Origin: Synanceia verrucosa
Taxonomy: Eukaryota; Chordata; Actinopteri; Perciformes; Synanceiidae
Reading direction: 5' to 3'
DNA length: 64,000 bases
NCBI GenBank assembly: GCA_029721515.1
Contig: CM056551.1
Location: forward strand, 31,171,220-31,235,219
The notes beneath the pieces were generated by a model. It searched no databases, was not told where the DNA came from, and saw nothing but the letters and a program-made list of their open reading frames with translations. The position numbers and the translations under genes were made by a program. Of the stretch, positions 42,818 through 54,800 are shown in pieces; within the stretch, counting starts at the first letter, position 1; each line of letters starts with the position of its first letter.

Positions 42818-45800
42818 TCAGATCTGTGCTTTTACTGGACTGTCCAGTCCATTCAGGTCCAGTCTGATCTGGTCCGGTCCGGGTCCTGGTCCAGGGGTGC
42901 TAGTGCTGATCCCTGAGAAGTGACTGGCTGGAGCTCCTGACCCATCAAACAGCAGTAAAGATCTCTGCAGATGATGAAAGATTCATTTTTATCTTACTTA
43001 ATGAATCCACTTTGTCTTAAGGACATTTTCATGATGTCACTTTTCATGACAGTGATGATGTCACTAACGATCCTCACCTCCATGACCCTCATTCTTGCTT
43101 TCTCTCTTATCTTCTTCAGGTCCTCCTCCTCCTCTTCCTCCTCGGCTGGGTCGGACACAGTCTTCCCTCCAATTGGCTGCACAGTGGCCAGGAGGGCGGG
43201 GACAGTGAAGCAGGACAGGAAGCGGGCCTTCAGAAGCTGGTAGGCGGGGTTACTTGAGAAACGCTCTGCCACCAGCTGACGTGTCACCGCCACAAGCTCC
43301 TCCTCCTTCTGCAGGCCAGAGCTGACGGAGGGAGCTGCAGGGGGACGAAACAAACAACATCACTGCATGACAGGTGTGTTACCTGGTGTGTTACCTGATG
43401 GTGCGTTACCTGGAGTGTCCTGGACTGGTCTGAGGTCAGAGGTGGAGTCTGGCAGGTCTGGAGGCTGACTGGTTGTCCTGTCACTGCTGCTGTCAGGTGT
43501 GGCTGGGGGGCGTTGGGGTTCGGACCCTCGACTCAGCAACTGCAGGGACGACTTGGTCAGAGTCTTCTTGGACCGGAGCAGCCCACTGAGCGTGTTCAGA
43601 CTGCTGATGAAGGGCGGCAGGTATGGCAAAGCCACGTCTAGTCCAGGTACCACCACGCCTCCCCGGCCACTCAACCAATCACGTACTGCTTCCTGGGACT
43701 CCAGGAACATCAGGTGAGGGTCGAACTGCAGTGCCTCCCTCCTGCCAGGAGGGGGCGCCGCCACATCCGCCCTCACCATGCCCTTATAAGGCAGGAACAG
43801 TTTTGGGGAAGGCAGGGGGGAGGAGCCAGGGTTTGAAAGCGGCTGCAGGATGACGGTTGGGGGGAGGGGCTTGGAAGTTCCTGTGGGCAGGTCAGGAAGA
43901 GGGCGTGGCCAGTTTAGAGCAGGGAGGCTTACGGGGACAGACATGGTGACGGCGGGCTGAGCTGTAACTGATGGTGAGGTACTGCTACTTCCAGAGGGAG
44001 CTGGGAGGGGGGCGCTCGGTACCAGTGCCAGGTGAAGGCCTTGAGGGGGGGCTTGTGATAGCTGGACCAGTCCACCAGGAGTCATGACCCACATGGTCTG
44101 ACCAGGATGTAAAGAGAACCCTGGGAGTGGAGCCACTGGTCTGGATTTGATGGGAACTTCCTGTTTAGAGGAGGTACGGGAGCGCTTCTTAGAACGAGAG
44201 GAAGTTCTCTTCTTCTTGGCTTCAGCCTGGACACAAAAACACAGGAAGTCAGTACATCACCTGATCACACCCGGCTGTGTGACACGGCTCTTACCTTCAC
44301 CAGAGAGGCTTCCTGAAGAGCTCTTGCTCTCTGAGTCAGTTTCCGGACCCGCTTTCCTTTCTGGACCACACCTGTACCTGTTCCACCCTCACGCTGGTCC
44401 TCCTGACTGCTCGCCGCTCTCGGCTGCTCACCTCGCTTTCTGTAGCTGCCTGCTCGACCAGGCTGGAGGTTAGAAGTGGTGTAGTTGTGATCGTTGGGGA
44501 GAGCAGCAGGTAGGCTGGATGAGGAGGAAGAAAGGTGCTGATTGGTTGGTATGGGAGGAGCGGGGACGATGGTCTGAGGAGGAGCAGGGATGGAGGGAGC
44601 ACTGGGAGGAGTAGAACCAACAAACCCATGGCAGCTGGGGGAAGGAGCGATGAGGAGGTTCTGAGTTGAAGGTAGAGCTTCTTGGTGGAAAGAGGTGGAG
44701 CTCGTAGATGTGGCATCAGGCACTGGAGAGGAGGGGACCCCCACAGGTGGAGGTGGTCTGCGTGGAACAGGAGGAGGTGCATTCAGGATCTGGATGGAGG
44801 AAGCAGGATGAGGAACAAAGACAGCCTGAGGAACCAACATAGGAGGCATCTGAGGACGCATGTTCAGAGGCATCTGAAGAAGAACACTGGAGCGATTCTG
44901 AGCAGGAGCAAGAGGATCAGCAGGATCAGCAGGAGCAGGAGGAGCAGGAGGAGCAGGAGGTCTCTGCAGCAGCAGGATTTGCTGCCTCTGCTTCTTTTGC
45001 TGCTGCATATCCTGAAGCTGCTTCAGGATCTGTTTGTGCTGCAGGTCCAATGTCTCCATCTCCTTTATGGCTCTCCTCTGCAGGATTTCAGCCACAGTGT
45101 TCTTCTTGACATTCAGCCGCTTCGGCGGAGGCGGCGCCAGCGACACCACCTTGTTCTTCCTCTGCTCTATCATCTCCTTGCATCCCATGGAGTCCACATT
45201 TATGGTCTGCAGGAGGAGCATGAAGACCGGGGTGGAGGCCAACCGGGTCTTTTCCCCTCGCTCCCTCAGGGCGTCGGCTGCCGTCAGTCTGGTTTTCGGC
45301 GGGATCAGTAGGTTTCCGATCCAAGGCGTGATGGCGGCCTGCAGCTCGTAACCCAGACCCATGTCCGACACCTGACCCAGGGGGCTCCGTTTGTCCATCT
45401 GGAGCCTTTTTCCAGGACCGGACTGGCGGCCACTGAGGTGCAGGTGGGCCCTTAGCTGGTCTGGTGACACCAGCATCATAGTGCTGCTGCTGTGGCGTTC
45501 CTCCCATCGCAGCTCTCTGGGACTTGGTCCGACAATCACAGAGCGGCCGAACCGGCCCAGGATGGTGGACCGGACCGGGGCCAGACCGGCAGCTCCAGAG
45601 GAAGACAGCTCAACAGGCCGAAAGCTCAGGAATGAGAAACACTCAGCTTTTTCTTCTGGAATCCAATCCTGCATGGGGGGGAAGGTGTACTCCTCTTCCT
45701 GCTCCTCCTCAGTCCTCTCCACTTCCACTCCTCCATTCTTCTCCTCTTCATCACTGTCCATGTAGTCTACCACCATCTCCTCCTCCTCCTCCTCACTGCT

Positions 45801-48800
45801 CTCCTCCTCCTTCAGATTCAGCAGCCTGCTGCTCCTCTTCTTTACTGGGCTGGCCGTCCTCCTCCTCTTCACTCCTCGATTCCTTGGAGGTTTTTTAACT
45901 TTCTATCAACAGAAAGAGTCAAAGTCAGTCACATGAACTCTGGATTCATAGTCGATCCAGCAGTTTCTCCTGTTTCTTATTTTTCATAAAGGTCCTTATT
46001 GTTGCTGCTGAATCAAGGATTATCTGATCTGATTCCACTCTATGCTGATGACACCCTGAACTATTCATTCATTCATTCTCTGGTATCCACCACTGAAGTC
46101 CACATTAATAACATTTATTGACTAGAAAAAAAATCCTTAAGACCTTCTGCCGACCCTCTCACAGAAGACCCTGTCCCAGATCCATGTTGCAAACACATAG
46201 AGGCAAGCAATGTATGCTCATTTCCTCTGAAGACTCCTGTGACGATTCAATCAGTTTGGGGCTTTTATTTTGAAAGAGTCTGAGCTTCCTGTCTGTTTGC
46301 TTTTCAAAATCCCTTTATTGTTCCAGAGGGAACACCCTCACACAACCATCAGCTTTCCACCCTGTGTTGAAAAAACAGACAAAACAAAACAACCTCAGCT
46401 CAGAGGTTCTCCCTTCAGAAATTTAAAACCAACCCTCCATCCTCCCCCACAGAGCACAGAACCTAAAGCCTGCACAGTGTCCATCATTTGATGCTAAGTG
46501 TGCTCTACCCTCAGTCTGGTCTTTAACAGGCCCAGCAGAACCGGTACCACCTCCATACTGCCGGTACCCTGGGCCTGGTTTCTGCGAGGCAACCACATGG
46601 CCAACTTCACGGAACCCAACAAAAAGTCCATCAATGTACGTACAGTTTTCTTTTTGACAGTGTACTTTGGGCCAAAAATAAACAACTGAAAAGAAAACCC
46701 CTCCCCCAAACCCTGGAACCATCCTTTAGATAGATAGATAGATACTTCATTCATCTCACAGAGAGATTTACAGTTCCAGCAGCTTGAAAGATGAAAACAC
46801 ACAGGGTTCAAGGAAATAAAAAACAAAATAGAATATCAATAAAATAAAATATCTAGCACCAAAATATATACATTTTTTTTTTTTTTTACACATTGTGGAG
46901 TCCAGTTTGTAGATGTGAGTGAGAAAGTGCATGTGTGTCCAGGTGTGGTGAGTCCAGGGTCCAGGCTCAGTGTTATAGAGGCGAACGGCGTGGGGGAGGA
47001 ACGATCTTCTGAGTCTGTCTGTGGAGCAGAAGCTGAAGCTGCTCCACTGTCTGGAGATGGTGCCATGAAGTGGATGGTGAGGACTGTCTATCACCATCCT
47101 GTCTGTGTGTGTGATCAACGATGTCATCCACTCTCTGTATCTTTGGTAATGGGCAATCAGAAGCCTGTGTCATATCATCATCTACTCTCTATATGTGTCT
47201 ATGTGGATCCCCCCATCCAGTCACACTCTGCCACTGATTATGAGCTGACCTGTCCAATCACCTCTGGTATAAAAAAAAAAACTATAAGGAGTAGAGCTTA
47301 GATTTTTGCATGTGAATGATGCTATGGTGATGGAGGTTCATGCATATCACCTAATTCTGCTGGCCACCCCTGCATGGTTGTGGCCCCACTTGGGCCACCC
47401 CTACAAAAAAAAGTCTAGGTCCACCCCTGGTCTGTCTCCCACACTGGCTCTCAATGACTGCCAATGATTTTTAGCTGAGTCAGACCTGTCAAACTCCTCT
47501 GAATAAATCAAGAACCGTAATGAGTAGAGCTATTTTGGACTGAGACATCAGGAGATCATGAATTAAAATTTTGTCTCTGTACTCCAGTCAGAAAGCTGTC
47601 AACGACAGAGGAGCCACTCATTTTCAGGCTGTTCTCTAAAAATCCCCATTGGACCCTATGGAGAATCTTGGGAGGTGGTATACTAATTAAAGCCATGGAG
47701 AAAAAGTACAAATCTCACACACATAAGAGACACATCGTTACGATCGGGACGAATTTTCCTACATTTTGGTGAAAAATGATGTCGGTGGAGTGAACGTAGC
47801 CCTCACAATCACAATTTCAGAAGATTCTGAAACTGCTATCCACTCTAGGTGTGTAGTTGTGCCACAATAGACACCCATCTTAAACTCCGATTTTTGACAT
47901 TTTACATGCTCCGAATAAATCGATCTGACGGACAAACGGTACATTTTATGACACGATGATGATTATAAAGATGTAGTCAGGTATTTTTGCTGCGTTTTGC
48001 AAGTTGAATGGAGTTTCTAGGTGAAAGTATGAGGGAGCTGTGACTGTTTGTTCATTAAGAAAAAAGTTTTAAAATGTATGAAGTCTGACCCCAATCCCAT
48101 TCATTTCAATGGGAATTTTTCTGGGGTCTAGCGTCGCCATGGTAACCGTTTTGACTGAGAAAAGTAATAGCCATCGTGGCGTGATCGAGACGCACATTTT
48201 GATATGTCACGTCTGGACTACTTTTCTCTAAGACTGGTGTAGTGGTTAGCACTGTCACCTCACAGCAAGAAGGTACTGGGTTCGAATCCCGGCCCGGGGC
48301 CTTTCTGTGTGGAGTTTTCATGTTCTCCTCATGTCTGTGTGGGTTCTCTCTGGTACTCCGGCTTCCTCCCACCATCCAAAAACATGCATGGGGATTAGGT
48401 TAACTGGTTAATTTAAATTGACCGTAGGTGTGAATGTGAGTGTGAGTGGTTGTCTGTCTCTATGTGTCCTGTGATGAACTGGACACTTGTCCAGGGTGTC
48501 CAAGGCGGGCCATTTTACTGAAGTGGAAGGATGCTGCTCCGCCCACCCACGCTCAATGGCTAAGAGACATCATGTCATGTCTAAAGCTCGAAAAGATTCA
48601 CTTCTCAGTTTACAACTCAACCATTAAGTTTGAGAAGGGCCTTTTCTAGAATCATCAGCAAACTTAATTGCAAACTCCTAACTTTCACATAACCTGACTT
48701 TCAGCTCTGTAGTTTTCTGATTCACTCCAGGATAGAGTCTTTGTTTTTGTTTGCTCATTCTCAATAATCCTGTACGTCTTATCTCTGTACATTGAGGATG

Positions 48801-51800
48801 TGTGGGGCTACAGCGTATAACCGGCTACTGTAGATGTGTACTGTGAACTACGTGAAGCTTCTCTATCATCTGCACTATACAGTCATGGAAAAAATTATTA
48901 GACCACCCTTGTTTTCTTCAATTTCTTGTTCATTCTAATATCTGGTACCACTAAACGTATAATACAATGAACACAACAAAAAATGCAGCTGGTCACATAA
49001 TACTTTATGTCCTATTTGACATTCTTAAGCTTAATTGATTCCCAGGGTATATAAGAGGCCATTTCATGTCACAAGCAGCACTGCACATGCAAAGGCCTAG
49101 AGTGGTTTCCTGCTTACATTCAAGCCGTAGCACAACTCAGAAGTTGTCAGCTCTCACATAATGCCTAAAACAAAAGAATTATGTGAAGCAACAAAGGCAG
49201 CCATCTTGGCACTGCTGGAAATTGGCATGAGTGAGAGACAGGTAGCGAAAAAACTGAAGATCTCCAAGACAGCCGTTCATTCCAACAAAAAAAAACAAGC
49301 TGAACATGGCACTACCAAATTGCTACCTGGCCGTGGCAGGAAACGTCTTTCTACCCCACGAGATGACCGTGCACTCATCCGTTCCTGTGTCAGGAATCGT
49401 CGTCAGACCTCCAGGGACCTTAAAAATGAGTGGGCACTGTCGAGAAATGTGACTTGCTCGGCAAGGACAGTTCGAAACCGACTTGTTGAAGCTGGTTTGA
49501 AGTCACACAGAGCACTCAAGAAGCCCTTCATCAATGAAAGGCAGAGGAAGGCCCGGTTACTCTTTGCTCGAGACCACAAGGATTGGACTGCTGATGATTG
49601 GGCTAAGGTTCTCTTCAGTGATGAATCCAATTTTGAATTGATGCCCACTCCAGCCAACTTACTGGTTAGGAGGAAGCCTGGAGAAGCTTACAACCCAGAC
49701 TGTCTTGCCCCTACAGTAAAACATGGGGGTGGATCAGTCATGATCTGGGGTTGTTTCAGTCTGAGTGGAACAGGGCAAATGCAATTGTGTGAAGGCCGAA
49801 TGAACCAGGTCAAGTACAGGACTACCCTTGAAAACAGTCTTCTTCCATCAGCTGGAAAACTCTTTCCTGCCTCGAATGACTGGATTTTCCAACAAGACAA
49901 TGCCCCTTGCCACACGGCAAGGTCAGTTAAAGCCTGGATGGAGAACCACAACATTCACACCATGCCTTGGCCTGCTCAATCACCAGATCTTAATCCAATT
50001 GAAAACCTGTGGAAAATCATCAAACTCAAAATGGAGAACCACAAGCCCAAAAACAAAGAAAATTTGTTTGAATTTGTCCAACAGGAATGGGCTGCTGTGA
50101 CAGCAGAACAATGTCAGAAGCTGGTGGAGAGCATGCCAAGACGCATGGCTGCAGTCATCAAAAACAATGGTTATGCAATCAAGTATTAACTCTTGTGTGT
50201 ATCATGTGTTTAAAGCAAACAGAAAAGAAAACATGGAATGCTTAAAAGTAGTGTTTTTGGCGGTACAATGCCATAGCTATTGATGTAAGAATTTAAGTAA
50301 TTTTGGTTATTATCAAGAAAACCATGGAAAATGAATAATCCTTAGTTCTTAAATTAAACTCTCATGAGCTATTTTTGTTGTTATCATTATAATTGTCCAA
50401 ACAAATGTACCTTTAGTTGAGCCAGGCATTAAAATTAACAAGAAATTGAAGAAAACAAGGGTGGTCTAATAATTTTTTCCATGACTGTATATGCTAACAT
50501 AAACATACCAACACACACCTCTGGATATTCTGCAGGTCTACACGGTATGGACATATCTACTGCTTACTTTTGAATGTATGTACACATCATGGAACTCTTG
50601 GAAAACTCAATAAAAATATTCTTGAGAAAAATATTTTCTCCCCAAAAAGACGTTGCTGTTCCTCAGATGTTTTTTATATATCTCTTATATTGTTATAAAC
50701 TAAATCTTAACATCTTTTTAAATTTATATTATAGGATATACTAAATGAAATTAAATTAATAAATATCTATACTATATAATAAATTAAAAAATAAATCTTA
50801 TAAATTGTTATGACTTGTTTACATACCTCTTTCATATTGTTCTGTCATAAATAAAGCTGTATCTTATGACTTTTAAATATCAGGTCTTTATCATCTTATG
50901 CTCTACTAGTAAATAACTTCATGTCAGATAAGCAGCTTGATCTCTTTTGCTGTGTCTCCTCCTGGTCATATTAATCAATCCTAAACCTAAATTCAGTTAG
51001 AAGTCTTCTGAAAGCCTGGTTCTTAGTTTATCTCACCTAAACATATTTTATTTGTTGTAGTGTACCATGCTTCAGGTCTGTATCCTGAATCCGGATAATC
51101 TGGATACACAAATAAAACTGATTTGACTTAACCTGATAAAACAACATTTCCTCATGGTCTCATGTCAGATAAAGTGGATCCAAACACGACTAATGGAGAC
51201 TGTTAAATCCCAGAGATACCAATGAAAACAAACCTTAGCACGAGGAGGAGGAGCTGGCTTGTTCAGTTTCCTCCACTCTCTCAGACACTGAGCGTCGTAC
51301 CGATTAGGAATCTCTGCAGCAATCTTCGACCAACGGCCTGAGAGACACAGAGTTTAGCATCAGCAGGAGGTGGTCTGCTCTGGTGACCAACATCTATTAA
51401 CACTAGATATTCCACAGCTCTGAGGATGAAAGTTTGAAGACCACTTTCTACCGCACTACATTACCCATGAGCACCCTGTGTGTGACTCACCGACTCCATG
51501 TTTTTCCACCAGCCGCTGCAGCAGGTCCTTCTCCTGTTGGTCAAATGGTCCTCTTTTCGTCTCTGCCTTCAGACAGTCGTAATACCTGAGGATGCACAAC
51601 CACACCTCACTTCCTGTCTGAACACAGCTGAGGACACAAAGACACTTTCTGTCGTCCAATCAGCTCTCACCTGTCTCTGCAGCCGGAGTCAGTGCGACCA
51701 GGAACCTCAAACCGGATCTTCCACCAGTCCTTCTCTCCATACCGAGAGACAGCCTGGAGCAGCAGCTAGAGAGAGAGAGAGAGACACATGAGGACATGAG

Positions 51801-54800
51801 GACAGAGAGTATTCTGTCAGTATAAACACAAACCAGGACAGTGTTCAGGTGTGCCCTGTCTAAGCTCCACCTCCTGCCTACCTGATCCTCCTCTTTGGTC
51901 CAAAACCCCCTCTTCAGACTCGGGTCCAAGACTTGGTTCCACCTGTAGATCAGCTGAGCCGGGTCTCGACCCTCCATGAAGTAACTCACTGAGAGAGAGA
52001 CAGGTAGAGACAGACAGGTGTTAGCTGCTGTCCTTTTAACAGCAGCAGTGTGTGGTGTCACGGTGTGATGTCATTACTCTGTGTGTAGGGGATGAAGTTT
52101 CCAATCCTCATCTTGTCCACCAGCTCTCTGAGCAGAGCGTCCTCCTCTGACGTCCAAGCACCTCGTTTCAATGAGTCCGAGACAAAACGCTGGAAGGTCT
52201 GAAGACACAGGAAGGCTGTCCTCCCCGTCTGAGAGACAGACAGGTCAAAGAGAGACGAGTCAGAAAAACACAGATCAGAGAGAGAGAGACAGACAGGTCA
52301 GAGAGAGACGAGTCAGAGACAGACAGGTCAGAGAGAGAGAGACGGACAGGTCAAAGAGAGACGAGTCAGAAGAAGACAGGTCAGAGAGAGACAGACAGGT
52401 CAGAGAGAGAGAGACGGACAGGTCAGAGAGAGAGAGACGGACAGGTCAGAGAGAGAGAGACAGACAGGTCAAAGCGAGAGACAGACAGGTCAGAGAGAGA
52501 GAGACAGACAGGTCAAAGAGAGACGAGTCAGAAAAAGACAGGTCAGAGAGAGACAGACAGGTCAGAGAGAGAGAGACGGACAGGTCAGAGAGAGAGAGAC
52601 AGACAGGTCAAAGCGAGAGACAGACAGGTCAGAGAGAGACAGACAGGTCAGAGAGAGAGAGACAGACAGGTCAAAGAGAGACGAGTCAGAAAAAGACAGG
52701 TCAGAGAGAGACAGACAGGTCAGAGAGAGAGAGACGGACAGGTCAGAGAGAGAGAGACAGACAGGTCAAAGCGAGAGACAGACAGGTCAGAGAGAGACAG
52801 ACAGGTCAGAGAGAGACAGACAGGTCAGAGAGAGAGACAGGTCAAAGCGAGAGACAGACAGGTCAGAGAGAGAGAGAGACAGACAGGTCAGAGAGAGACG
52901 AGTCAGAGACAGACAGGTCAGAGAGAGAGAGACGGACAGGTCAAAGAGAGACGAGTCAGAAAAAGACAGGTCAGAGAGAGAGAGACGGACAGGTCAGAGA
53001 GAGAGAGACAGGTCAGAGAGAGAGAGACGGACAGGTCAGAGAGAGAGAGACGGACAGGTCAGAGAGAGACAGACAGGTCAGAGAGAGACAGACAGGTCAG
53101 AGAGAGACAGACAGGTCAGAGAGAGAGACAGACAGGTCAGAGAGAGACAGACAGGTCAGAGAGAGACAGACAGGTCAGAGAGAGACAGACAGGTCAGAGA
53201 GAGAGAGACGGACAGGTCAGAGAGAGAGAGACAGGTCAGAGAGAGAGAGACAGGTCAGAGAGAGAGAGACGGACAGGTCAGAGAGAGACAGACAGGTCAG
53301 AGAGAGACGGACAGGTCAGAGAGAGACGGACAGGTCAGAGAGAGACACAGGTCAGAGAGAGAATTTTAAACAAACCTTTGTTGCTAACTGATTCCACTTG
53401 AAAAGGTTTTACTGATCAAAAATTATAGCAAAAATCAAATGAATCCAGAAGTCCAACAAAAGAAACCTGAGTAGAAACAGAATCAGGTAGATGGACACAC
53501 CTGCTGCTTCTCTCTCAGTGAACACAACACTTCTGAACTCCTCACTTTGTCACATTTCACCTGTTCTTATCGTCAGAAAAAAGGTCACAGCGCTACTTTT
53601 CACTGGAGGGTCGTACCTTGCAATTGCTCAAACTACTCGATGCTTTTAACTAAGCGCCAAACCAAACACACTTCTAACAAATCCTCACTAATAACACACA
53701 AGACAGTGCAGAAAAAGTAAGAAAGAGTTCACGCTGTATTGACACATACACACCAAACGCAGCCACCGGTTCAACATTTGTTGAACAGTGCGACACCCAA
53801 AACAAACATTCACACCGCACACAATACAGCTCAATTTTCCCCAGGAATAGACCCAAAAGTTCGGTGCAACCCTGTACATATCCAATGAGTCCGTGCAAAC
53901 AAGAAATATACAGTCAAAGTTCGATGATCGATCCGATATCAGACCTCATGTCCCGTGTCCGACAAACAGCTGCTGAGAAGATGCTCCGCAAAACAACGCA
54001 ACCTCACCAGAATCCAAACGTTCGGGAAAGCTCCTTTTTCTTGAGGTAATCCACTGTCTTTGGGTCTAATCCGTAATAAATCCAACAGTTACGCTCCAAA
54101 AGTGATCCAACAAGAGGAAAGCCCACGAACGCTTTTTCACCTGCTGGCTTCAAAACAGGACGAAACCACCTGTATTTAAAAATAATGCCGAACCCGCACA
54201 TGACAAATTTAAATACCTGACATTACAAAGGGCTGAGAAAACACATTAAATGCAATCCTCATTTTAAGCAGCCATGTAAAAAGGTGACAATGGAGGCAAC
54301 CTTTACAGCTTCTTCCTGGAAACCATAGTTTCCTGTGACATCATGTTTCACAAGGAAGCAGTTCAGACAGTCAGAAGAAAAGTTCTAGACCAAATTCTAG
54401 CAGACAGGACTCATTTCACCTCAGACCCCATGGGCTCTGCTGGCCCTCTGCCTGACCACCACCTCCTGCCAGTCCAGAGGAAACTAGTGCAGACAGAAAC
54501 ATGGGTGGTCCATGGACTCTCCTGTATCAGCTGTAGTAGTAACTCTGTATCCAGAAGAGGTGGAAAGAAAAGCTCTGATTTCTTTCACAGGGACGTCTGC
54601 TTATGCAGATGATATTAACATCTTCGTCTCCAGTCAGGGGGACGTTCAATGTCTGCAGGACTCCCTGTCCTGGACCAAGAAAGAGGGTTTGTTGGCAGGG
54701 CAGTGGAGGGACCAGGCAGTGCCCAGTCTGCTGGGGGGACTGAAGTTCCTGGGGTGTTTCTGGGCTCAGAGGGTTTCCAAAGGAGTGGTGAGGGACTGAG

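Noticed and set aside
48232..48310. A tRNA gene
   Set aside because: Boxes A and B are present, but no full cloverleaf or acceptor stem is seen and the sequence continues into a repeat body shared with 27605-27968, so it is a SINE head.
52171..53391. 406-codon Arg/Glu/Asp-rich plus-strand frame resembling an RS-type or charged protein
   Set aside because: Product of the acceptor-side minisatellite, antisense to SNAPC4.
53674..53898. 74-codon minus-strand frame with several Cys and hydrophobic residues
   Set aside because: In a SNAPC4 intron with no similarity recognised; insufficient evidence for a gene.
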